A DNA stretch of 64,000 bases, taken from Ecdyonurus torrentis (taxonomy: Eukaryota > Arthropoda > Insecta > Ephemeroptera > Heptageniidae). Every line of letters begins with the position of its first letter. Position 1 is the stretch's first letter. Both the position numbers and the translations under genes were made by a program. The stretch spans positions 13,231,700 through 13,295,699 of the forward strand of contig OX439131.1 of assembly GCA_949318235.1 (NCBI GenBank), in the 5' to 3' direction. The notes under the pieces were generated by a model. It did no database searches and was not told where the DNA came from. It saw nothing but the letters and a program-made list of their open reading frames with translations. Shown in pieces: positions 1-11,800 of this stretch.

Positions 1-574
1 TGATCGAGAGAGAAACAGAGAGAGAGAGAGATTTCTACCTGCGTCCCCCTCCGCCCTCCTTCTGCTTGCTCACAGACTCGCCGAACCGCATTCCACCCTA
101 GCAAGCTCTTGAGCTAGCAACGGTCGAGAGCCAGAGGAGAGCAGCGAGAGCGAGCACCGACGCCGGCGAAAAATCTTACAAGCAATCGAGCTGGTCCAAC
201 CAGTCCTTCCTTGATTTACCTGTGAACTCATTCTGCTAACGTGCACCACATTAGCAAGCACAACGCGCCATTTCAGACTACTTTGGTACCCCTCACCCCC
301 CCCCCCCCCCCCCAAAAATAGCAAGGAGGGGATATGACTATTTTTTTTTCCCATCTCATGGGATGACATTATAATTTAATTAATTATCCATATATTTGCA
401 GTTTTGCATACATATTTGCAAATCGACAAATATATTTTTTGTGTGACTATTTCAGCCTACATTATAATACTGCATAAATAATATTTCGGATTTTAATTAT
501 ATTTGAAAGAGATGTAGTATATCCATGAGCATCACGTAACATCAATTATTACGTAATCATAATGATCATTCATA
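1..574. other. Non-coding, low-complexity DNA
   Basis: I see no gene here. The stretch holds a C-run (about 296-313), T-runs and AT-rich sequence. The open frame on the minus strand at 70-369 runs through the C/G homopolymer and looks spurious. Confidence 0.5.
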
Positions 575-686
575 TAATGCTGTTCGTAAACCCTGTTCTC
601 TTGCACCACAAAATGCGCATTCCATTTGAATAACCTTAGGCGATCGTCATTTTTGGTGCAGAGAAAAGGGTTTACGAACAGCATTA
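575..686. mobile_element. Short palindromic MITE, family A (AATGCTGTT ends)
   Basis: A roughly 112-bp hairpin. It begins TAATGCTGTTCGTAAACCC and ends with the near-perfect reverse complement (GGGTTTACGAACAGCATTA). Related sequence occurs at 31512-31600 (left end only) and at 39715-39882, so it is a repeat family and not a one-off palindrome. There is no coding capacity. The superfamily is not assigned. Confidence 0.75.
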
Positions 687-840
687 TTGATCGATTGGTT
701 ATACAAAACAAAGTAAAATTGGATGATCACTTTTAGTTACGCTCGCGCATTATACCCATAATCTATTATAGGTTGATTAGGATGAGGAAGACCAAGATCT
801 TTATTATTATTATTATTATTCTGAAAGAGGGAATCATTCT

Positions 841-1067
841 GCATCGATTGAGGTGTGATTTTGTAATTTTAAGTTCTGCATGCATTAAATATTTTTAATT
901 AGTTTTTGAAAATCGCAATATGACGTCACGGCTGCTGCACTAACTTTTGCATGAGTGTACACGCAAAAGTTACCGACCGTGATTTTAACAAATTAATTAA
1001 AAATACTTAGTGAACTAAAAAAAAAAAAAAAAAAAAAATCACACATCAATTGATTTAGGGCGATGCT
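841..1067. mobile_element. Probable inverted-repeat MITE
   Basis: The left end begins GCATCGATTGAGGTGTGATTTT. The right end, read in reverse complement, carries the same sequence with an extra 8 bases. Inner arms also pair: TATTTTTAATTA near 890 against the A/T-rich copy near 990-1008, and ACTTTTGC near 943 against GCAAAAGT near 963. No target duplication was resolved, so this is a moderate call. Confidence 0.45.
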
Positions 1068-2851
1068 CTAATATTCAATAAAATAAACCCTATTTATTTT
1101 ATTTCTATTATTATTTTTGGGGCATTCCTCATTCGAATTATATTTTAAAAGATATCCGTTCAATGGGACTGGTAATTTTGGATTGTTTACTTTTAGTTTT
1201 ATGTATACAAAAAACGATATAATATAATATATCGTTTAGAATAATAGAAAATTACATAGTAATCAAAATCTAAAAGTATGAAATACCATACGTATGCCAA
1301 AACTACTTTGTAGTTCTTTTGTTATATTGAATTATATATTAATTTTATATGACAAACATTTTGCAAAGACGATAAAATAACTATAGAGCTTTAAAATGTC
1401 ACTATAATTTTAATTGTATGTCCATGCGGTATGTATGTTTAATACAAATTCTGTATTAATTTAGATTTCTTTTCTATAAAAAATAATAAGAAGGTTTTTA
1501 CATATAAAACAAGTTTTTTTTTAAATCAATTTAAAATTTTGTAAGTTTTTAAATTGTTCTTCCAGTTGTTTATACAAAAACTTGTCTTGCAATTGAAAGA
1601 TATGCAACCAACAAAACTGACCAAAATTTCCATTCAGTCAGTATTCTAAGTCATATATTTTTCACACTGTAGAAGTAATATTTTAATATGCAAAGGAAGC
1701 ATTAATATAACTATAATTATTAACTTTTTGTTTAAAAAAATGTATGACGTCGAGTGTGGCTAATTTGTATTGCTGATATGAGGTTTATATTCGAGGTTAA
1801 TACTGCGATGATTTGCCTTATAGTTGTGAAATGTTATATATTAACTTTTTTTATTTTTGCACAGTGACACTCAAGGAAAAGAAAACTTCAATTTACGAAA
1901 AAGGAAAAAAACAACAACAAACAAACAAAATAATAATAATAATAATAAGTGGAGGGGGTCACCATGCATTTTGGTTTACGAATTTTTGAAATCAATTTCA
2001 AATTTCTTCCTTAATTTAGCTGCGGAATTTTGGAAATTTTAGGGTTATTTTACTTTTTGACTTTTATATAACATAAAAAAAAGCAGGGGTCAACTTTTGG
2101 TTATAGCGGCGCCAGCCCTTTTTTAAAATTACAGAGCATTTCTGTATTATGCTAGGCTAGAGACCCTTGTTAAGGGTCTCTACTCTATAATATGCGCTTG
2201 TGGTGCGCCCATTGCACTTGCAGAACACCTTTCATTTTCTATGTGATGCTCCAAATACCAAATACCCAATTAACTATTAAACTGAATATTAGTATTTTAA
2301 TTATAATATGACCCAGACCTGTTCAGGATAATGGTGGTCCGAGATTTTGGTATGTAATGCATAAAAAGGTTCATATAATGACACCGATGAATTCAGAATT
2401 CAACATCGAGGACACAAGACACAAGTTCAAAATCTTTACCTCTATAATTTTTACTTTATATTTAGAACTGCAGAGAGCAGCACCATTTAAATAAATTTTT
2501 ATTTAGTTTTAATTTTACTCACAAGATGGATTTTGTCGCATTTTTTTCTTCGTTTTTGCTAGAAAAAATTGTTATAAACAAAAAAGACAAATGGACAAGT
2601 GACACAGTGATAGAAGATAGAACTCGCAGAGTTAATTTCTTGCTCTATTTCTAATTAAAATTGAGATTTTTAACCAGTGACGACAAAAAATTTAAAAAAT
2701 TGACTGCAACTTAAATAAAATCTAGTCTATTTTAATCATAATAACATTATTTAAAAACGAGTCGACGAGTTCTCTTTCTGTTATCAAGTTTTTTTTTTTT
2801 ACTCTGCCAAATTTTCACATTTTTTGTTTTAAAATAATTCATTTAATAAAC
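1068..2851. other. AT-rich region upstream of the sorting nexin gene
   Basis: No credible coding exon was found. A perfect short hairpin lies at 2159-2181 (10-bp arms AGAGACCCTT, 3-base loop), with no sign that it is functional. The promoter and 5' UTR of the sorting nexin gene presumably lie in the last part of this stretch, but I cannot place a start site. Confidence 0.4.
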
Positions 2852-2860
2852 ATGCTATGA
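2852..2860 (+). promoter_or_regulatory. Two-codon upstream ORF overlapping the sorting nexin start
   Basis: The bases ATGCTATGA encode ATG-CTA-TGA. The stop codon overlaps the main start at 2857 in an ATGA arrangement. If the mRNA leader includes this ATG, ribosomes would terminate exactly on the main start, a layout compatible with reinitiation. Its presence in the transcript is inferred. Confidence 0.4.
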
Positions 2861-5800
2861 GTCAGCTTTTTATTCCTCAATATAGATTAGTGGAGGAATC
2901 GTCTGTAAAAAGCCACTACGTGTATGTTGTAGAAATTTTGCACTGTGGCAAACGACACACTATAGAGAAACGTTACAGTGCGTTTCATTCATTGCATCGC
3001 GAGGTAAGTTGGAAGGCAATAATATTTATACAAATAAAATTTTAATGTTTGTTTATTACTTGATTTTTTTTCAGCTGAGAAAGCACTACACTACTCCTCT
3101 ATTTCCTCCTAAGCGAGTACGTAATTCTCACCCTAAAGTATTGGAACAACGAAGACTTGGACTAGAGAGATATCTACAGGAAATGATCAAGTATTGCCCT
3201 ACAAGAAAACGAGTATTGACATTCTTTGGGCTCCATCCTCAGCACGGAAGCACTGAGTAAGACTCCATAATAATAATAAATCCTACTGTTGTGACGTAGC
3301 GGCTTTTGGGGGTTGGTAGAAATGATGGGGGGCGAGCCTTGGACTCGTGGTTGTCTAGAAGTGAAGGTCTCTGCAGCCCCATCATTGGTGGTGGAAGGCT
3401 CATCTTGCATCTTAGAGATATGATATCAAAACCACCGCGTCACAGATTTTAACTATTGATACTATAGAAGTGGTAGTTTCTTAGAAATCTACCACTTCAA
3501 TGAATTTTTTGAAGTTTTAAGTGTTGAATTGTAGACTATTAGTTAATTAGCTATCAATAGAAAAAATCATAATTTAAACTACTTTGACTATTTTTGGTCA
3601 TATTCGGTAAATATTATTAATTAAGCATTAATAATATTTAAATTAATCAATAATTGATAAAGACCTGCAATTTCTTTTATTGACTAATTTTGATGTTGAT
3701 TATCATATGATGCTGTTCTATTGACTATTAAAACCTTTAACCACCAACTTCAACTCGGTTTATTTTAACAATCAATTTCATATGATATTATGACCAAGTA
3801 TTTAATTACGAAGATTTTATTATAAAATAAATAGCCAAAAAGCTTAAATTATAAAATCAGTAAATTTAGTGTAAGTTAAAATTAATTAAAATTAACTTAA
3901 TATTATCATAAGGTTCTATCAGGTAAAATAGGAAATGCACAAAATTTCTGTTTGAAGTATATGTTTGTAAAGAAAACATATTATATTTTAATTGTCACAA
4001 ATATTTAGGATACAGTCTTATACATTGAAATGTTGAACAAAAATAATATTTTTATAAATATAAAATTTAAATGTTCAAATTTGGTAATAATTAATAAATA
4101 ATAAACACCTAAAAATATTTTATTATTAATTATTAATTGCATGAAAATTGGAAAACAATGGATTATATGAATTAATTTTTTGTATGATTACTATTGAATT
4201 TAATTGAAGCCAAAAATTGTAAATTATTGAATGTCAAACTATTGAATTATATTTTGTCACGCTCCATCATGACATCGCCATTATATTATTTTCTGCCACC
4301 ACTTGGCTCTACTTTCCATTACAGTATTACATATACCCCATGTTATGCAATACTATAAAAATGCAACCACCATTAACTCAATCCGCCACCGCTTGGCTAT
4401 AACCTCGCTTATATAACATTGCATATCCCCATATTACAATATTATATAAAAACAACCACCATTAACTCGTTCCGCCTCCACTTGGCTCTTCTCGTATATA
4501 ATACCGCCATCCACTCGAAAAATGACAATATTATAAACTGGCAACCACTTTTATTTCTTCCCACCTCCACTTGGCGCTACCGTCGACTTAACTATCAAAA
4601 CTAGTAAATTAATTTTGACCACCACTGTACTTTGCCTCTCAGACAAGAGATGTTTCCCCCACTCCATATTGCACAAAAAGCCAAAAAATCTCAACTCCTT
4701 TTAAATTTTAACTATTGTCCTTCTGTATAAAATTTAATATAATATACAGGCATGATGAAATAACGACCAATTTATCCTTTAACAACCACCAATTAATTAA
4801 CCACTTGACCGTTCATCATAATTACTCCTCGCCCTGAATGTGATGTTAATACTTGACAATATTACCAGGGTAAGTTAAGTATTCAAACTTACAAAGGTTA
4901 CTCCTCTCCCTGAATGAAATGTTAATACTTGATAATATTTCTATAGTAAGTTAAGTATTCAAACTTACCAAAGGAGTCTGATTCGTCTCTATTTTACTCC
5001 ATTAAAATAAAGATCGCAGCTGAGAATGTACGCTTTGCCCTTCTGGGGAGCCATACAGGGTCTTACCCACTTGTTCACCACGACTCACTTAACATGGCCG
5101 TGATCAAGCCTTAAGAGTAAAATATTTCTCCAGAATCATCCCCTCTCAATGACTCTGGACCAATCATGACGCTCTTTGAGGGTGAAACGTCACGACTACC
5201 TCCCTCTCTCTTTCAGCTTGACTGCCATGATTAAAATTTTAGAATTTTAAGAACAAAATAATTTTACTTGAAAATATTAAAAAAAAATAAAAATAATCCA
5301 TTGGTTTTGCTATATAACATATAAAAAATGCTAATTTTTCGGTTAAAATTATTATTGAAAAATGACATGCACTATTTCCCAAAATACAGTAATTAAAAAT
5401 ATATGACATTATTGAAATAATTTATTTTAATAATAATTAATGTTTTGAAATATTATAATACTTGTTTAATAATTTAAATGTTCTCAATATTTCAAAATGA
5501 ACCATTAAACAAGCAAAATAAATTATAAATTTATTGGCAAAGAAAAATATAACAATATTGAAACATGTTGCATTAAATGACCATCAAATTATTTCAATAA
5601 TATCAATATAAAACCAAAATTTAATAAAATTATAAGTTTGGAAGTGACAATAAAACATATTTTAACCTATACTGAAATATTATGACTTTTGTGTGCTTGA
5701 ACGTTGTGAAATTAAATGAAAAACTGATGATTTTTAATATTAAATAAAAAATAGAAAAATAAATAATTTTAATTCTTGTATGCTTTACTATGCATAAAAA

Positions 5801-8800
5801 ATGCAATGTTAAATTTTAAGCTACTTATAAGCGTTCAAGGACACAAAAATCACACCAAAAATCTGACGGCTGCATAAAAAATCTAATCTCCCCTAGCTAA
5901 AACTGCATTTTTCTACCCCCTTCTCCTAAGAAATAAGGCCATGTGTTTTGGAGACAAAAACTCTCTTGTGCTCGTGATTTTCTCAAGCAACTCGCCCGCC
6001 TCACTCACTTTACCCCATAGCAACCCCTTTCCACCAATCAGTGCTATGGACCAAAATGCATACAAAATGCACTATGTAAAATAATTTTAATTAACTTTCT
6101 CTCTCACTTAAAGTCAATAAAAATTCACACACAATCCAAAATATATGAGATTTGAATATGATAATATGCATATAGGTGATATGTACTATTTAACTGTGCT
6201 CCTTTCCCCTTTATTATTCACAGTAAATATGCAACAGTTTGTTTTGAGAACCAAATCTTCAATCAAACAAACCCACTTTTAATTACTTTTTTAATCACTC
6301 AGAAATCTCATTTCATGAGTTTAACAACCACCATTACTTATTGTTCTCATTTACTATACCAAACTGTGCTCATATGCATATTTAATTTCAGATATTCGGC
6401 CTCAAATAAGCCAAATACTATGTAAAAATAAATTTTATTATAGCCTTTGTTTACCCACAACACCCACCAAAATATGACGCTAACTTCACATTTAAATGAT
6501 TACATACCTATATAATATTTATGCTTACGTGTAATCTCCAGCCGTGCAGAATTACTTCTTATATTGATTAAATACACTAAAACAGGTCCAGTATGTGATA
6601 AAACGGACCCAAATTACACATACAAAAGAACTTCTCAAAACATCAACAAACGCGATCTATTCTCAAGTAAAATACTTGAGAAATTTTCGACGCCGCAATC
6701 AAAACTCGGCCGCGAACTTTTAAAAATAAAATTACTTGAGGGGCGTTTCCCCATATGTTATAATATCCACCCCATAAAAAACAAAAAAGAAAAAGAGAAA
6801 AAAGAAAAAAGGCGAAGTTACTCGGGTTTGTTGATTTTTTGAGAAATTTTACAAAGATTAGATTATAATTACGAAATGTTGATTGAAGATCTCTGCTGTG
6901 TGTTTCTATTTCTTGATGCCTCGGAAAGAACTGTTCCAGAAAGTCCAACCTCCAGGTCCAAACTTTCGGAAACATTGTAGATGATGGACGGCCTCTTGAA
7001 TGTCCTGCATTGAGTATGATGTAACCCAATCAATCCCACGCTGATCCCAATCGGTAGAAGCAACTGTCACTAAACGCTGCTGGGCACCCTCTGGAATTGT
7101 AGATTCTTGTAGATCTGTGTGTTTGGATGATCCTGCTAAAAGAACAGGATTAATATTTTTGCCTTCCAACTGACAAGTCATATCCTCCATTGAATTTTCT
7201 GATTCTTCTGAAACATTATTATTGTGAACCTCCCTTAATGTATCAGATGATATTTTTATTAATTTTTGCATACTATTTTTTAATATTTTAGTTGTGAATT
7301 CTAATTTTCGACTTATCAGACAGATTTCCTCCTTTGTTGTTGAATCACTGAACATTAGGTTAAAGCTAATTATTTTTTGTAATAAAAAGAAATTTTGAAA
7401 TAGCATGATATTATCTAAATTTTTGGAATTTTTTAGAAAAGAATGCAAACCATCATGAGTAATTTTATTAAAGTCTGATAGTGATAAATTAAATTTATTA
7501 ATAATAACGCGATTCTCTTTTTCTGAATCAGCCATTATTAAAATTTATAAAGTAGTATTGAATGAAGATCTTTGCAGATTGGCGATTTTTCCTTCCAACT
7601 CACACTTTCCACGGGATGATGCTTAAACAAAATAAAAATTGTGTTTGGCCTTACACAAAAATTTCTTCTACATAAACATCATTGATATAGTTTTATAAAG
7701 GTGTTTTGTGAAAGTTAAAAATTTTCAAAACTGTTTTTTGTGACATTTAAAAATTTTTTGAAGTTGGATTTTGATAGAACCTTTTTGATTGAACAAATAA
7801 ATGACTATTGTTCAACCGGAAGTTGTTTAGCCGAGCCCCCAACTGTGACGTAGCGGCTTTTGGGGGTTGGTGGAAATGATGGGGGGCGAGCCTGGGACTC
7901 GTGGTTGTCTGGAAGTGAAGGTCTCTGCAGCCCCATCATTGGTGGTGGAAGGCTCATATTGTGTCTTAGAGATATGATATCAAAACCACCGCGTCACAGA
8001 TTTTAACTATTGATACTATAGAAGTGGTAGTTTCTTAGAAATCTACCACTTCAATGAATTTTTTGAAGTTTTAAGTGTTGAATTGTAGACTATTAGTTAA
8101 TTAGCTATCAATAGAAAAAATCATAATTTAAACTACTTTGACTATTTTTGGTCATATTCGGTAAATATTATTAATTAAGCATTAATAATATTTAAATTAA
8201 TCAATAATTGATAAAGACCTGCAATTTCTTTTATTGACTAATTTTGATGTTGATTATCATATGATGCTGTTCTATTGACTATTAAAACCTTTAACCACCA
8301 ACTTCAACTCGGTTTATTTTAACAATCAATTTCATATGATATTATGACCAAGTATTTAATTACGAAGATTTTATTATAAAATAAATAGCCAAAAAGCTTA
8401 AATTATAAAATCAGTAAATTTAGTGTAAGTTAAAATTAATTAAAATTAACTTAATATTATCATAAGGTTCTATCAGGTAAAATAGGAAATGCACAAAATT
8501 TCTGTTTGAAGTATATGTTTGTAAAGAAAACATATTATATTTTAATTGTCACAAATATTTAGGATACAGTCTTATACATTGAAATGTTGAACAAAAATAA
8601 TATTTTTATAAATATAAAATTTAAATGTTCAAATTTGGTAATAATTAATAAATAATAAACACCTAAAAATATTTTATTATTAATTATTAATTGCATGAAA
8701 ATTGGAAAACAATGGATTATATGAATTAATTTTTTGTATGATTACTATTGAATTTAATTGAAGCCAAAAATTGTAAATTATTGAATGTCAAACTATTGAA

Positions 8801-11800
8801 TTATATTTTGTCACGCTCCATCATGACATCGCCATTATATTATTTTCTGCCACCACTTGGCTCTACTTTCCATTACAGTATTACATATACCCCATGTTAT
8901 GCAATACTATAAAAATGCAACCACCATTAACTCAATCCGCCACCGCTTGGCTATAACCTCGCTTATATAACATTGCATATCCCCATATTACAATATTATA
9001 TAAAAACAACCACCATTAACTCGTTCCGCCTCCACTTGGCTCTTCTCGTATATAATACCGCCATCCACTCGAAAAATGACAATATTATAAACTGGCAACC
9101 ACTTTTATTTCTTCCCACCTCCACTTGGCGCTACCGTCGACTTAACTATCAAAACTAGTAAATTAATTTTGACCACCACTGTACTTTGCCTCTCAGACAA
9201 GAGATGTTTCCCCCACTCCATATTGCACAAAAAGCCAAAAAATCTCAACTCCTTTTAAATTTTAACTATTGTCCTTCTGTATAAAATTTAATATAATATA
9301 CAGGCATGATGAAATAACGACCAATTTATCCTTTAACAACCACCAATTAATTAACCACTTGACCGTTCATCATAATTACTCCTCGCCCTGAATGTGATGT
9401 TAATACTTGACAATATTACCAGGGTAAGTTAAGTATTCAAACTTACAAAGGTTACTCCTCTCCCTGAATGAAATGTTAATACTTGATAATATTTCTATAG
9501 TAAGTTAAGTATTCAAACTTACCAAAGGAGTCTGATTCGTCTCTATTTTACTCCATTAAAATAAAGATCGCAGCTGAGAATGTACGCTTTGCCCTTCTGG
9601 GGAGCCATACAGGGTCTTACCCACTTGTTCACCACGACTCACTTAACATGGCCGTGATCAAGCCTTAAGAGTAAAATATTTCTCCAGAATCATCCCCTCT
9701 CAATGACTCTGGACCAATCATGACGCTCTTTGAGGGTGAAACGTCACGACTACCTCCCTCTCTCTTTCAGCTTGACTGCCATGATTAAAATTTTAGAATT
9801 TTAAGAACAAAATAATTTTACTTGAAAATATTAAAAAAAAATAAAAATAATCCATTGGTTTTGCTATATAACATATAAAAAATGCTAATTTTTCGGTTAA
9901 AATTATTATTGAAAAATGACATGCACTATTTCCCAAAATACAGTAATTAAAAATATATGACATTATTGAAATAATTTATTTTAATAATAATTAATGTTTT
10001 GAAATATTATAATACTTGTTTAATAATTTAAATGTTCTCAATATTTCAAAATGAACCATTAAACAAGCAAAATAAATTATAAATTTATTGGCAAAGAAAA
10101 ATATAACAATATTGAAACATGTTGCATTAAATGACCATCAAATTATTTCAATAATATCAATATAAAACCAAAATTTAATAAAATTATAAGTTTGGAAGTG
10201 ACAATAAAACATATTTTAACCTATACTGAAACATTATGACTTTTGTGTGCTTGAACGTTGTGAAATTAAATGAAAAACTGATGATTTTTAATATTAAATA
10301 AAAAATAGAAAAATAAATAATTTTAATTCTTGTATGCTTTACTATGCATAAAAAATGCAATGTTAAATTTTAAGCTACTTATAAGCGTTCAAGGACACAA
10401 AAATCACACCAAAAATCTGACGGCTGCATAATAAATCTAATCTCCCCTAGCTAAAACTGCATTTTTCTACCCCCTTCTCCTAAGAAATAAGGCCATGTGT
10501 TTTGGAGACAAAAACTCTCTTGTGCTCGTGATTTTCTCAAGCAACTCGCCCGCCTCACTCACTTTACCCCATAGCAACCCCTTTCCACCAATCAGTGCTA
10601 TGGACCAAAATGCATACAAAATGCACTATGTAAAATAATTTTAATTAACTTTCTCTCTCACTTAAAGTCAATAAAAATTCACACACAATCCAAAATATAT
10701 GAGATTTGAATATGATAATATGCATATAGGTGATATGTACTATTTAACTGTGCTCCTTTCCCCTTTATTATTCACAGTAAATATGCAACAGTTTGTTTTG
10801 AGAACCAAATCTTCAATCAAACAAACCCACTTTTAATTACTTTTTTAATCACTCAGAAATCTCATTTCATGAGTTTAACAACCACCATTACTTATTGTTC
10901 TCATTTACTATACCAAACTGTGCTCATATGCATATTTAATTTCAGATATTCGGCCTCAAATAAGCCAAATACTATGTAAAAATAAATTTTATTATAGCCT
11001 TTGTTTACCCACAACACCCACCAAAATATGACGCTAACTTCACATTTAAATGATTACATACCTATATAATATTTATGCTTACGTGTAATCTCCAGCCGTG
11101 CAGAATTACTTCTTATATTGATTAAATACACTAAAACAGGTCCAGTATGTGATAAAACGGACCCAAATTACACATACAAAAGAACTTCTCAAAACATCAA
11201 CAAACGCGATCTATTCTCAAGTAAAATACTTGAGAAATTTTCGACGCCGCAATCAAAACTCGGCCGCGAACTTTTAAAAATAAAATTACTTGAGGGGCGT
11301 TTCCCCATATGTTATACTGTCGTTGCTTTCCTTCTTCCCCTATAAGAGATTGAGGTGTCACATGATACAGAGTATGTATGCGTACGTATGAAATGGCCAA
11401 TACATTTGACTTTTGTACGCACAGTAAATATATCATATTCCAATGTATGTATCTTATCCTTATCCCTTTCCCGCAAACTGCCGGACAGCAGTGATAAACT
11501 TAATGAAGTAATACGGTACTGATGGAAATATTAGTTCCATATACATATACCTAGCTATATCAAATGACGTAATATACATAGTAAACCTTACTTTGAATGT
11601 ATAGCTCTGGCCAAAAGTTCCCAAACAATTTGCATAGGCAACCCACAACTAGAGTACTCTAGAAGGGGGGAGTATACGCGCACCCTTTGTTGGGGTTTTT
11701 TGATCACGAAAAATCGCGTAAGTAATGGGAAAAATCGCGATTTTGAAACATCATAACTATTGAACAAAGGAAGTTACAGCATTGAAATTTTCACAGAACA

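Larger units (their letters stand above)
3290..6762 (-). repeat. 3473-bp LTR of copy 1 (3' LTR in coding orientation)
   Basis: It is nearly identical to 7844-11316 and homologous, inverted, to 22295-25763 and 26841-30309. It contains two tandem-repeat blocks (see 4270-4600 and 4822-4973). The 61-codon frame at 4419-4604 recurs in every LTR copy but lies antisense to the internal ORF and overlaps the tandem block, so I do not call it a gene. Confidence 0.9.
3290..11316 (-). mobile_element. Giant-LTR minimal retrotransposon, copy 1
   Basis: This complete element is 8027 bp. Two directly repeated LTRs of exactly 3473 bp (3290-6762 and 7844-11316) flank an internal region of 1081 bp. A 4-bp target duplication, CTGT, lies at 3286-3289 and 11317-11320. 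In the coding orientation (minus strand) each LTR starts TATAACATATGGGG and ends TACGTCACA. The internal region begins with GT and then a tRNA-Pro-like primer-binding site. The single ORF encodes 209 aa. No reverse transcriptase, integrase or protease is present, so mobility must depend on enzymes supplied from elsewhere. The two LTRs differ at only a few positions by eye, several of them in the first 130 bases at the sorting nexin end, so insertion was recent. It lies in the last sorting nexin intron. The 4-bp duplication and primer-site layout fit the Ty3/gypsy class, but this is inferred. Confidence 0.9.

Noticed and set aside
4419..4604. A 61-codon frame present in all four LTRs (also 8973-9158, 24450-24635, 28996-29181)
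   Set aside because: Its repetition simply reflects the LTR copies. It is antisense to the internal ORF and is built from the 89-bp tandem units.
6643..7063. Overlapping minus-strand frames of 128 and 64 codons in copy 1, with matching frames in copy 2
   Set aside because: They overlap the end of the 209-aa ORF in other frames and run into the pyrimidine tract and LTR; the 209-aa frame is better conserved. Frameshifted extension cannot be excluded but has no supporting motif.
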